DNA of 64,000 nucleotides, taken from assembly GCA_036583965.1 (NCBI GenBank), contig JAZBQD010000027.1, positions 27,101,001 through 27,165,000 of the forward strand. Reading direction: 5' to 3'. Positions within the stretch are counted from its first letter, which is position 1; each line of letters opens with the position of its first letter. Source of the DNA: Prunella strophiata. Its lineage: Eukaryota; Chordata; Aves; Passeriformes; Prunellidae. Made by a program: the position numbers and the translations under genes. Below the pieces are notes generated by a model. That model was not told the DNA's origin, searched no databases, and worked only from the letters and a program-made list of their open reading frames with translations. Shown piece after piece: positions 1 through 13,546 of this stretch.

Positions 1-2782
1 TTTTCTTCTCCTGACAGACAACAGTGCAGTGCCAGGCCATTCTTTGCACTGAACAGGATGGACATCTATGAAATGGCCATGGGTGGGTAGCACAGGAGCT
101 GTGTGCTTCTTTTCTATTAAACATCCCAGAGTGCATTTAAGTGGTGAAGTGGCTGAACTGCCATTAGTGTGTGTTTTTGCATTAAAAAGTTGCTGTAGAA
201 AGTGTCTGGAGAATTGTAAATTTTGTATCTCTGCTTTGTAAAAGCACTAGATATGATCCAGGGAACTCCAGAAGAGTAAGTGGGTGTCTGCAGCTGATAA
301 ATGAGTTGAAATAATAGCAGGCAATTGTACATAGCTATTTTTGAAATTCTCAAAGAGAAAGTCGTCTGCCATGATTTGCTGTAGGTTTTTTTGCACATAT
401 AGCAGCAAAGGTTAACCCTTTTTGGTGCTCAGTAAGCTAAATCATGATTTAAAAGGATTAAAAATAGGTAGGCATGGGATACAGGCAACAGTATGAGCAG
501 GCTGTCATTGCCATCAGAGCACAAAACCCCTGCAGAGCTCCCTCCAGGGTCTGTTAAATACCAGGGAGGGTGAACAAATGCAAACAGTCTCAAATGTGTT
601 CACTTTTATGCAGAATGCTTGGGGTATGGATGAAAGAAGGAGGATGGGGATAATGTAGGGACAGAAGAGGTGAGGGTGGAGGAAGCAGCAGCACATGAGG
701 CAAGACTATCTGATTCTTGTTTCTGTGGAGTTTGTGACCTTTCTGTTAATGAATATCACTTAAGGTTGGGCAAGGCCTAATGCAGTCCTGCAATCCTGTT
801 GTTTCTTGGTCTTCCACTGTGATCAGACTCATTTTTTTAATTTTAAATTTACAAAAAAGAAAATTTGTCCCTAAGCAATATTGTTCCTTCTGGCCAATGC
901 ATGTAGGCATGATTTGTGCTTTTAAGTAGCTGTGCCCATTGTTAGGAGAACATGCTATTGAAGTGTGGTGCTCATTTTCAGCTTGTCCCATCATCCTCAT
1001 GTGTTGTTTTTAGCATTATTCGTGGTGTCTGGAAAGACTGTGAGGCTGGCAGGAGTTTAGCAGTGCTAACTGAAGCCCCCTTTGGTTGGGACCCCTCTGT
1101 GAAGGTTATAGGACTGCCCAGAGCCACATCTATGTGCTGCACAATTTTCCAGGCAGTCTGGTCTCAGTATTGCAGTCAGTGATTTGATCTTTTATAAATT
1201 AGTTTAGCACAGCTCTGGACAATGTTCCAGCCTAATGCCCCTCTGTCGTGTAGTTCCTGTAACACATAATGGACTGGTGAAAACCACAGTCTCTAAACAC
1301 TGTAGTCCCTGTTCCCAGTCCTTTTTCCTTGCTCTATCTCTTATCACTTGTCCCCCTGTCCTCTCCCTTCTCATCAGACCTGTAGTTTGGATGCTTTAGG
1401 ATATTTACTCTTTCACCTTTTCTCTGCTCAATTCCACATTTCTGCTCTATGTGCTTTGTCTCAAACTTTGTTCAGATTTATGGGAGAGACACAAATGGGG
1501 AGAAGGCAGAGCTGGAAGGGCTCAGTCCAGCTATTTTGGTTGTCTGAGATGAAATTCATAACAACCATGTTCAGGAGCCCGTGTTTCCTTTACATTTGGT
1601 GTGCAGGGGACAATTCAGCACCTCTGAGGTGGGCACCTATAGAGAACCACTGCTGATTTCTGTCCTCCCAGCTGTGGGGAACCCAACAGCAGGTTCACTA
1701 TTGATGCCACATCTTTTTGCCTTTTCAGCAGTCAGGTTATATTCACCCTGGTTGTAATCGGTGCATCACTTTCTGGTCTGTATTGTTCAGTATTTTTTCT
1801 GCCTTTCTAGCCAGTGGTCAAAGTTTATCAATGAATAATCTGAAACACTGGAAAAGAACCAGTGTAGTACAGAGCAGGTATTTTCATGTACAGCTGACTT
1901 TGTGCTCATTGTGCATTTTTCAGCTTAAATTGTGGGTATGCACTCATGCTCATATCTAATATAATATACATAAAATAATACATTATTATACATTATATGT
2001 ATTTGAATGTCTAAACTGATATTTGGATAGTAAATTGATTTGGGGGAGCCATGTGTGCTCAGCACAGTGGTAACAAGTGATTATCATGACTGGCAATGTT
2101 TAGATTCCATATAGGTTATTTCATTCCTGCTGAAAAAAAAAAATAAAAAATAGCTGCCTTGTTGAATTGTTGTGGCCTTAATGGGAGGTATCCTCTCTGC
2201 CTGTCATGTTTTTCTTCAGGAAAAGAACAGGATATGGAATAGCTTTGACATTTCCTTAGTCATTGCTTACTCATACACAACACACAATTTGTGGGGATGC
2301 AAAATTAGCTGAGCTAAGTTAATTTTCAGAGCGGTGGTGAAGAGCACGATATGCCCTGGATTAACACTGTCCTCTTTCTTGACTGCTGTGATCTTCTCAA
2401 CTGTGTTTTAGCCCTGCAGCACGTTAGTGTTAAGCTTTTGGACCCTTTATAAAACCCAGATGTGCAGCTGAATCGAGTGTTCCTTTCCCCCACTCAGGCT
2501 GAAATGGTTCAGTCAGGTTACCACATCACTGGAGTAGCATTGCCTCTCTCACAGGAGATGTCACTTCTGCTACAAAGTGATTGCAGCATTCAGTAAAGCA
2601 AAATAACTGCACAGTAAGGGGGTGCATTTGAGGGAATGTAGGAGCCTGTTGTTTACTGCTTAACGAAAGCCAGGATATATAATGGATAAACTTGTAGTGG
2701 TTTATGTTTCTTTTTCCATTCTGTTCTAGAAAAAATTCTCTTTGAAAAGAGAACTGCCTGGGTGACTGAAAAAAGTGTATAC

Positions 2783-2795
2783 TTCTAGAAGTTTC
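2783..2795. promoter_or_regulatory. Heat-shock-element-like triplet TTCTAGAAGTTTC
   Basis: Three alternating units, TTC-TA-GAA-GT-TTC, match the minimal HSF1 binding array (nTTCnnGAAnnTTCn) exactly. A second TTCTAGAA lies 59 bp upstream (2724-2731). Such a 9-of-9 match can arise by chance in 64 kb, so function is uncertain. Confidence 0.35.
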
Positions 2796-5700
2796 TAGTT
2801 TAAAATCCTGTGTCTTGTTTGTTTAAACGGCTGGTTTTGTCTAATTAGACTTTGGGGTTTGATTTACCCCTCAGAAATATTTTTATGAACATTCTTTCTT
2901 CTGCCCAACTGAGAGACAGTTTGTTGTTACTTTTGTGGGTTTTTTTTTCTGGCAAAACTTTGTGTTGCAGCTATTTCTATGTTTCAGTAACATAATACAC
3001 TCTGGGGGCAGATCTTGGAGATCTTTGACTCTAATGAATACCAGTCACGTGAGAACAAATACATGATTTATTACATGAGTATATTTTCGATAGTAATGCC
3101 TGGAGATTTTTCTAGTGGGGGGAAGGGAGACCACGACAGAGAAGGAAGGATGCAGTTGAAAGAAATTAGTGGCAAAGTGATGTTAACTCTCACCTCAGTT
3201 CAAGCCCGTGGTTTGCAATTCCAACATTGTGAATGATCCCAAAACAAAAACATCCATCCTTTTCACATTTAAGAACAATCTTAAGGGAATTGTGTCGTAG
3301 AAGCAGATCTTAAAATGAACACCAGCAATATTGCTCAGGGCCTCTAAAACTGAAAGCCATTTCTTCTAGTATTTATTGTCTTTGGCAGGACTATTATCCT
3401 CTCTTTATATTAACTGCTGCGTGAAGTGTTCGTCTTTGTCTTGCCAAAACTTCTGTTCATAACATAATTTATTCATAGCTTTCTTGCTTTTGATAAAGAC
3501 TTTACAATAAGGAGCCAGGTTGTGGAATGTGAAACCATGAGTTCCTTTCCTGGGGCTGGATGCAGCAATCTGTCATTTGTGCTGTGCAGAGGTGTAAACC
3601 CTGAGGAGAGGTGACTCTCAAAGCTGCATTGCTGCAGCTCCATGAAATCCATAACATATAATTCATATTCCATAACTCATCTTCTTGCTTTTATGAAATT
3701 TAAATCTGGTTTCCAAAGACTAATAAGTGATATCCAAGGAGTGGTCATGTCTGACTTTTTCTGTATGAAGATGTAATCACCTGCTCTTGCTATCTGAGTT
3801 AATTATGTATACATAAGCATTTAAATTAGAATCAAGGGCCAACTTAAAAGCCTTTTGATTGCTCAAAGATTTTGAGATCTGATTTCTGCAAAATTTTCAT
3901 GTGAGCTGGTGAATGATAGTGCTCTCAGGCGTAACTTACAACCTCCCTGAAACAATTAATATGTTTCTTGAAGATGTGGGAAATGAAGAGTTAACAGATC
4001 AACAGAATGTTATAATTTTTGTTACATTGTCCCTAGTGTTTGTAGTTGCTTTTTTTATCAATGTCCCCTAGGAAAAGCGGTTTCAAACTTCCTCATTACC
4101 ACTCTACGTATCTCTCAATTAAAAGAAACAGAAATTTTTGTCACTTGAGCTCCTGGAGCCAAAAGAGAGGTTGTGTCCTGCCTTCGTGGCAGTATGTGTT
4201 CATTGTTCTTAGCTAAGCAAGAGAAGATTTATCATTTAAAAATTCTGATAAAGCTGAGCTACTAAAAGACTTTATCTGTTATTTACTTCACCTGTCTGCT
4301 TTACAAATAAAGTTTCAGTGCTTTGCCTTAGCTATAGCTTTACATGCAGTGCAGGAAGATGTGTGTTTATTGTGGCTTTACTAGAGTTCTCTTAGCAGTT
4401 GAGGCAAGATGTGTTCTCAAAACCAGTGAGCCATTGTGTTGGCCTGGTAGATATTTCTTAGTGTTTGACAATATCCAACTGCATAAATTCACTGTAGCTA
4501 CTAACCAGTAGTTTAGTAAAACAGAAGTTCATAGTAGTTTCCTTTTCTCAAATTACTAAGCATTTTCAAATGCCTGTGTAAGTTCCAGAAAAATGAAGCA
4601 ATTTACAGAAAGTTTGAGAGATGGAGTCACACGAGAGAGACTGTGGAGAGCTTTTGAAGAGTTGATTGAAGTTCCTTTCCTTGTGGATCATGTTAGACAC
4701 AGGGGATGCTTTAAAAGTATGACAAATACCTCCATTGGTGCCTCTTGGTTCACACTCTTCAGAGATCAGAAAGTTCTTCCCTCTCCCTATAATTGTTTGA
4801 AATCTCACCAGTAACTTCACCTTTGCAGTGCAGAACCCCAAAAGGAACAGTGTTCATTCTTTGAAGTCCCTGTTAGTGCTTCAGTATGTTTTTCTGGGGG
4901 ATGGTTCATGATTCTTCTCTGCTTTCATGTTGTTGCCATGCTGATCTGTGCTCTGTGGTCTCTCACTGGCAGCAGCCATCACTGCATATTGATCTGTTCC
5001 TTTCATGTCAGTCTCCACAGCTTCATCCCAGGCCTTCCTTTTGCTGATGGAATGGCTTTTCCTTGGATGTACAGAATTACACCTCTGCTGTACAAGTGGG
5101 TACTTCAACCTAAGATAGCAAATAGTTTATCCAAGTCTTTTATGTGTAACACTTAACCTCCTGAAGATCTGGTCTTGATTGAAAAGCAGAACCTCCAAAA
5201 CAGCCAACAACCCACCCCCAGCCCTTTCTGGCAGCTCCCATAGGTAACACCCAAGGTCAGCTTGTCCCTATCACTGCTCACATTTCACATCTCTGCAGTG
5301 GTTCCCTTTGTGATATGTCAATCTCAGTATTTTCTGAGGACTACCTGAAGTTTAGGGATGAAGTGGTCAGCTCTGCTCTCGATTCCCTAAGGGACTTCTG
5401 TCATCTTTTACTCCAGCTGCAAGGTGTGTTTATTAAATGTGCCTTTTCCTAAAGCCTTACAAAAGCATTTTTTGGTTGAGCACTGCACCAAAACATTGCC
5501 TTGTGTTGGCCATCATGTGGGAAATGTGGAAAATACAGAAGAAGCAGCGATTTTATGCATTTTAATGTTGCTTGGCAAATCATTCACAAACACTATTCAT
5601 GTAGAGTGAGACCTGAAAATGCAGTTAAAAGGGTAAAATCAAGAGAGAACCAGGAAAAGGATGAGTTTATATGCCTGAGATGCCTCAATATGCCTCTGAA

Positions 5701-8700
5701 ACTCTGCAACCAAGCAGGTTTCACAAGCCTGATGAAGCTGAACTTCTTTCCAACTAAAAAAGTTTACATACCTGGTGTATGTATTAAAAAAACCCAAAAG
5801 ACTTTGGTGTACAGTATTATTTCCCTTCTGTAGTACTTCTCTGTGCTTCTTCTGGACTACTTCAACAAGTGTTCTAATTGTTACTAGATGTGTTAGTCTC
5901 TAATGCACAGAGGAAGAAGGTTTCCAGATTTTGTACCTTGTAGACCAGGACTGCCTGAAAACACCAGGGAGATGTCCTGGGTTATCCCACAGCTTCCTTC
6001 CACAGGTGGATCTGTATGGTTTTTGGCATTTAACAAAGAAAATATTTTACTGTAGACTTCACAGTAAAAATTAGTAAACTGAGAAGAGTTGTCAGGTATC
6101 AGAGAATCTTCTGAAAACAATTTCTGAGTTTGGAATGGTGAAAACTTACTAAAGCTGGGAAAAAGTAATTAGAAATAACTATATGGAAATGAGAATAACC
6201 AAGAGAAAGATTTGTTCATGCAAGTTTAGCTTTGTTTGGACATGAATTTAATGGGAAGACTCTGGGATTAGAAGGTGTTGTTGTAAACCTTGAATACTCA
6301 GGTTTTTTCAACACCCTGACCTGGCTGGGTTTTAGGGTCAGCACTCAAGGACGTGAAGGTCTGAAGTGCCAGGTGGAACTGAGCTAATGTGTGGATGCCA
6401 GTTCTGTTACATGATTTTAGAACATGTGGTGCTGTACAGATAGTTTTCCATGTTAATAGGTGTAAAAAAAAGAAGTAATTTCTCCTATATTAATATTTTT
6501 TGGGTTTTTTGTTAGTTTTCTACTGACTGCTTCTTTCCCTGGGTAACATTTTTCATTTTCCTATGTGCAAATATAGGGAGGCATAGAATCAGCAAAACTT
6601 CCTTTTCTTTTTTTAGCATGTTAAAGAATTCTCAGCCCACAAGAGTTCTCCATGAGAAATAGACCTACAAACCAGGTAACCTCTGTGCTCTGGATTTTTC
6701 TGAACAGGCCCATCAGTGCACAGATGCTGAGCACCTCTTACAGCAGAGGCTGTGTCTGTCAGGCAGGATGTGTTCATCCCATACTGCTGCACGTTCTCTC
6801 AAAGGCAAGATACCTGTCAGATATGATTTTGCTAAGTTTTGCTAAACTTGGTCTTTGCTTCCATCTTGCAGCTAAGCAGAACTTTAGTGTCTTGCCTTCC
6901 CAGGGAGCAATCCTGTGTGGTTCTGATGTGCTCACCAAGTCGTGCATTTAGGGAACATTTTTCTACACAAACATCCCCTCCTAGCTGGATTTTTACCTTG
7001 AGAAGGTACAAGAGAAGGTGTTCCAGATTTTCTATTTCATTTTTGCATCCCACTCATGCCTCACTTAAAGCCAATCTTTAAAAGGAGTGAAATCCAAACA
7101 GTTGTTAACTCATAGAAACAACAAAGGCATCTGAGAAACAGCAGCTTGTCTTTCATTCTCATTCCCTGACATGGAAACCCCCAGAGAGTGGGAAAGAAGG
7201 AGCCTCCTCCTTTGTAAACCTCCTTTGGTGTCTGATAGAAACATGGCACGCTTGCCTTGGTGTTTGGATGTCACCAGGAACTGCTGAGAATGCAAGAGGA
7301 AAAAAAATAGTTCAGGCTATGAGGAATAGGAGGAAAAGATGAGTTTTATGTAAACAAAGTCAGAAAAACTTTGGAAATAATTTCTTAAATCAGCTAGGAA
7401 AGCTGATGGAATGTCATAGTTATGGAAGCTTTTTGGCAGAAGTGATATTTGTTGGCTGGGCTTAGTTTAGCATGGAGAATGTCAACTAAGTATAAAGTTG
7501 TTAGTGCTGGAAAGCCCTGCTGCAAAGAGGCGTAAAATGCAGCAAGCTGTGTGCTGCACACCAAACCTGGTATGCCTGAAAGCAGCAGGTTCACCCAGAC
7601 ACAGCCAGCGTCATTTGAGTGTGCATATTTTCTAAATACTGATTTATTACCTAGATCCAGTGGTACTTTCTAGGAATGATTTACCCTAACAAGATAGAGC
7701 ACAGACTGCTTGCAGCATTTTCATGCACAGGGTTGTCTCCTAACTCCTGTACTGACAAGATTCTGAAAGTGGACTTCAGATCCAGATTTGTGGGAGGGAT
7801 TTCTTCGTTGACTCTCTATGAAACATTGCATGGAGGAAAATGGAAACCATATGCAATTCACTACACAGATCTGTTTTTCATTTAAATCTTTTCCTGTATT
7901 ATATTTTCTGCTAGTAGAGGAGAGAGAAACAAACTGCTAGATGAATAGTATGGATCTTAAAATGAAAGGAGTGTGGTTTCCTTTTTTTTTTGAGTGAAGA
8001 AAAAATTTGATCAGCAGTATAATTTCATGTAGGATGCTATATAGAAAGAAGATAATTTGTATAGAATATGTTGGAACATCTGTTAATTAAAGCTTTAGTG
8101 AATGGAATTGATATCCAAGATCTGCTGAAGCTGCTGAGTTGATAGAGCTGTAGCATAGGAGAGGCACCACAATGTAAAGGTCTTGATGAACAATGCACTC
8201 AGAACTAAAGTCTGCACTAGTGGCTGATACTGTTCAAAACATCTTAAGCTGCTGTGGAGTTGTGGAAAATTTCACTGTCTCTGAAAACAGTGCAGTAGAT
8301 TTACTCGGAGTCTCAGGGTTTAGATTTTTTCGCCTGGTTTTGAACAGAAGTTCAGTTTTTAAAAGTTCCCTGAGGCTCTTCGGTGCCGAAGTAGTCCCTT
8401 GGTTTTTTCACAGAGTCCGGGAAAAGGAGCACCACAGGACAAATAAAACAGAGTGCACTTTGAACAGAGCTGAGCTTTTTCATGTATTGGATATGTTGTA
8501 CTTCAAGTTCAGGTCTGTGAGTGAAGTACTTAACTGGTTTGAAAGGGAAATTGTGAAGATCTTCTCCCTCTCAGACTTTTTGGAAGCTGTACAGAATGGA
8601 ACTCTTCAGTGGTAATTACCAGGAGCTCAGCAATATGTGTGTGCATGTGGGAAACACCCAGATTTGGCCAGTGATTTCAGGCTGTGTTATCCATCAGTGT

Positions 8701-11700
8701 AAACAGCATGGTAAGGAATTTCATTTGGTCAGGGTAGTAGTGAAAATTAACCAAAAGACATGAATCCCTAGGTCCAGTTTTCTTAGATTTCCAAGGAGAA
8801 TATCGAAATCTGAAATCTTGAAAAATAGCGCCACTATGATAAAGGAACATTGCAAACAGTCAGGAGTGTTTCTGCACCTCCTGTCAGCTTCACAGATTAA
8901 CCAAGGCTGAAGGACCAGTTTCAGTTTCTAGATATCTTAAAGAGACTTACAATGTTTTCATCTAACTGTTACAAGAATGCTGAAGTAGCTTCTGAGCAGT
9001 AGAAATGCCCAGATCAAGTGACAGTACACACTTTAAACAGTGAAGAACTGCACCAAGAGGCCCTGAGCTCACAAAAGCCATGGAGGGCCTTTGAGAGCCT
9101 GAGTGGATCTCAGGCTGATGATGCTGCTGTTGTGCAGTTGGCTGAAATCTGTCTTGATTCAATTAACAGCCAAGACCTGAAGGCACATAAGGGCATAACC
9201 AAAAAGCAAGTCAGAAAAGCCAGGGAATGTTTCTGCTGTTCTGTCGGTGTCGTACAACTCAAATGTTCTCTCAGAGTATTTGAATTCTGAGCAGGAAAGA
9301 AAATGGATATGTGATTCAGTGGAATGTAACACTGAATTCCTACCTTCTGAATGTCCAATACAGGAGAGAATTGTTTCCCTTCCCCTTATCCTTCTCCTTT
9401 TCAAAAAGGTGTTAATTATATATGCCTGATTCCTGTATTGGTTCTTTTTTTAAAATGCACTTAGATTTCTGTCCTGTGAGGGGAGCTACAGAGTGATTTG
9501 GGGTTGGTGTGGTCCAAACCTTGCACTGAGAGGGGGAAAAAAGGATACTTTAATTTATGTAATAGTGAAGTGCTGAGTAGACAGGAGATGTCATCATGGT
9601 ATCCTTGTATCTTATTGACAAAGCATGTAAGATCTTACTTTGATTACTGCAGTATAATCTGTAAACATATCTCACTCATCAAAATCCCAAAGAACTCTAA
9701 CAAAATGATGTTAATACTTAGAAAATATGTTTGCCTGGTATAGTTCATTCCCATTTAATGTTTTCTGCTTGTGTCTTTAAACTGTAAGCACTTAAAAATA
9801 TTGATTGCCTCTGTGTGCATCCAAATCTCCATATAAAGATGTGACCCTAAGTTACAGCATTTAGATACTGCTATAACAAAAATATTTACCATTGATGCTT
9901 GACTTGCACATTGGTTCACAGAATCTCATTTGGTTTTTAGTTTGCTATTGGGTCCCTTAATTTTGGAGGGATGGGAAATATTTTGTTTTTCAGGTTGGAT
10001 AAATCAAAATGCTGTCTTCAGTCTGAAGTTTTCCAGTTAGCTAGGGAGAAACATGTTTTTGTGTGGAAAATGTAGCTGTCTGAATATATTTGAATTATCT
10101 GAAATTTTATTTATATGCTTTCCACCTGTTGAGAAATATTTGTGGTGTTTTTTTAGCTTTCATTCATAATTCAAGCTCCTGTTTTGAAACTTTGTATTTG
10201 GCATACTCTGAGGTATTGACAGATTGTTGCCTTAACTAGGAAAAACAATCATAAGCACTTCAAAAAAAACATTGTTGGTGGTGTCCTTCCCTTCTTGACT
10301 TTGAAGATCCACAAGGCATTATGTAAAGTCAATATGCTGTTATTTTTGAGTCTCAGTTGTGTTTAAATAGACTGTGCATTCAATTCCAGAGTTGTTAGTG
10401 TTTTGTTAATTCATAGAAGGGCTGATAGAAAATTTCCTGTACAGGAGGGCAAGTTTGCATAAAATCTCTATGTAATAAGACTGTTTCTCTTCATGGCCAC
10501 AGTTCATTGTCTGTTTATTACACCAGCAGCTTTCTTTTTTCTAAAAAAACTGCACATCTCTTGCAATTGGAATGGAATCATAACATAGGAGTTGAAATGA
10601 GGTGATCAGTGACAGGAGACAGAGAGATAGTAGAGCATAAAAGCAATATTGAATTACTTGAGAAGGGATTACCACAGCAGCCATGGATGTGATGGATTGC
10701 TCAGTCTGCTCATTCACTCCAGTGCCACTCTGCTCCCAGCCACCACACAGCCCCTCAAAGCCAACCTGTTCTTACAGTCAGCTGCAAAAATCACTGAAGA
10801 AATTGCAGATGATACTCCAAAGAGAGAGGCCTGTGTGAGGTCTGCACAAACCCCTGCACCTGAGCTGAGACTGCTCCTGTGGATGTGCACAGTGCTTCAT
10901 ATGATGAAGAAACCAGTGGGGGTTTGGTCTGGTTTGGTTTGGTTGTTTTTTAACAAAATGGTAATTTTTCATTACAGACTTGGAGACTTAGAGACACAAT
11001 GATAATGATTCCATCCACAGGAGGATATGCTGAAAAAGCATTAACTCAGGGAAGAGAGAAGGCAAGGAAGCTCCATAATACATCAGTGCTGGAAACATTC
11101 TGAACAATTAAATGTATTTATTGATAACATGGTGAGAATAAGCAATATGATTGAAGATTGAATCAAGATTTTTGCTCTTGTCTTTGTCATAAACTTATAT
11201 GACCTTGAGCAAATTATTTCTACTTTGCATTGCATTTCAACAAGTTCTTCTGAAGGCTTCTCAGAAAAGAGAAAGAATCCAAAGTGTTTGTTTGGGGCTG
11301 TGATCAAATAGTAGCAAAAAAAACAGGTAGTAGAGAATGTTTGAAGTTAGGCAGGACACACTAGGGAATTTTTCAAGGGGAGGTGGCTTATATGTAAAGG
11401 TGTGTTGTGTAGGCTGTAAGATTGAATTCTGTCCCACAGAATCTCCCACAGGGTTCCCCTTTATGGTGACTCTCAGAAGTCCTGTATTTGAACAGCTACA
11501 GGGGGAAAAAAGTCTTTATATAATATATTGCCTCTGTCCCAGGACAAGAGGTTTACAGAGATCATGCTTGGATCCAGCCTGACCAGGATATTATCTGCCA
11601 GTTAGTGCTTCTGGATCCTTAACACCTGTAAAATTTGCTTAAGCCTACATTGAGCTTTAATGCACTGGATTGAGTTTGTGTCTTGAGTGGTGTCTCCTTT

Positions 11701-13502
11701 GCCATGTGGCCTGAAGGCTGTGTTATCCCATCTGTGCTTTTAAAACCACACCTCCTGTGTCATCTTTCAGCTTCTTTCACCATTTATCAATCTCTGACTT
11801 CAGGGACCTTCAATTCCTTCCCCCAGTAACTTTCCCTCTTCCACTATGTATCTGCAAGCCATGATCTCCAAAAAATTGCCTCTGGAAGATTGAATATTGC
11901 AATTTAATCTTGCACCCAGTGCCTTTACTCCCCAGAACCAGTCTAGTCCCACTTAACCATTTACCCATTAATGCATGAATGCTCTGATGGACATCTGGTT
12001 TTTATTTTTCCTTTTATTCTTCTGGTTTTTTGTTGCTTTGCACTCATCTGGTCATATAGAAGGAAAAACTATTAGATTGTGGCCAATCTTTCATAATCTG
12101 TGACTTTTCTGTGCCACTATGGAGTTGAGTTTGGAAAGAACATCCTCTGGAGAGGAGCCTGTGGAAATCATGCCTGTGTTATTCACCTGCTGCAGTCTAA
12201 ATCTCCCACAGAATTTTGCATGAAGGTTATATTTATCTTCACTACTGATCATAAGTGTCAATATTTTAAAGTAATTACTAAATATATCTGTTAAAGGCCA
12301 AAAAACTCATGGTAAATTCCTTTTACATAGGGTATGTGCATATAATTAAAGAAAAACATACTTGAGAGCCAGGAAGTCAGAAATGAGGCCTTACTTTACA
12401 GTATCAAAAAATAACATCAGGGAGAGGTATTAAGTGTGTACCCAATTCATAGTCTTCTGTGTAGAATCTGATATTATACACCATGCTCTACTCCTGCTAT
12501 TTATCAAAGTGTTGGTGATTGATTCTTTTAAAGTAGCTTTAATACTATCAATGAGTTTTGTTCTCTTGTGTTGTATATCAGAACATACTTACCTGACTGA
12601 GTCTGTGTTAAATATTTTTGGTGGGATTGATCTTAATTATTTTGCATAGGTGAATCATAACTGTGTTTCATTTTTTTACCCCTAATTACCTTCCCCAAGA
12701 TAATCTGTGACTTGATGTGCAATGATAGTGGTATACCTGATCTGAGGCAATTAAATTGTTCAGTATTGTGGGAGTCAATGTTACAGAAGTAGCCTCATCT
12801 TGTTAAGATTTCCTAAATCTCCAAGTTCTTATTTCTGTGAACCTTGGGATGTGTTTATGAAGAAAGGGAAAGCTGGAGCCTATGTCAGTAAAGGAAAAAT
12901 AGCAGGAAAGATGCTGAGCAAATGCTATCAGAAGAAAGGATTGAGAAGTGGGGAGGACAAGAAGCTTGGGAAGGGAGCAGGCTCTGTGGTGGAGATTGTC
13001 TCCTGAACAGGTGGCACTACAAGCCCTTAGCATATGTTGTTAGGAAAATCCATAAGGAGCCTCAATAATATTGGCAGCCTCCCAGCAATCTTCATATGAT
13101 GGTTGTAAGTTTAATGATAAGAACTCAACTTGGCAATAGCAGCTAAGTACTCCAAGGGCTTGTGGTGCAAGTGCAGGTGTCAGATGCTGAAAGAGCATCC
13201 AAAGGTTGGAGTAGGTGTGCTTGAAGACTTTGTTCACTGGTTCAAAAATGAAGGCTTTGGTGTTTAGTTAACCCTTCAGTCACTGCTGGGTGGCTGCTCA
13301 GGAAGGCATATTAGTTCTGTCTTCTGCAGTGTGGAAGCACAGATCATTAAGTTTGGCACTTTGTGTCTGTTGTACCTGATTATGTTCACCTTGAGCTGGT
13401 TTGAGCAGGTGAAGGACACTGGAACACTCCCACTGGGCAATTAAGGCTTAGTCTTAGAGGCTCTTTCTGCATATTCATTACTTGCTCTTCACAGAGGTTT
13501 GC

Positions 13503-13546
13503 TAATATTGTTTCGAACAATATTAATTTTGAAACAAAGTTGTTTC
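13503..13546. repeat. Two adjacent perfect inverted repeats
   Basis: The first (13503-13525) has 10-bp arms, TAATATTGTT and AACAATATTA, around a TCG loop. Five bases on, the second (13531-13546) has 7-bp arms, GAAACAA and TTGTTTC, around AG. Both could form small hairpins in RNA or extruded DNA. They do not resemble a precursor microRNA, which needs far longer stems. Confidence 0.85.

Noticed and set aside
8193..8615. 140-codon open frame on the plus strand
   Set aside because: Hydrophobic/charged pattern looks somewhat protein-like, but I recognise no family and see no supporting context. A decayed retroelement cannot be excluded.
9906..9916. GCACATTGGTT, matching 11 bases of miR-199a-3p
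   Set aside because: The rest of the mature sequence does not match and no complementary hairpin arm is evident nearby. The real microRNA is almost perfectly conserved in vertebrates.
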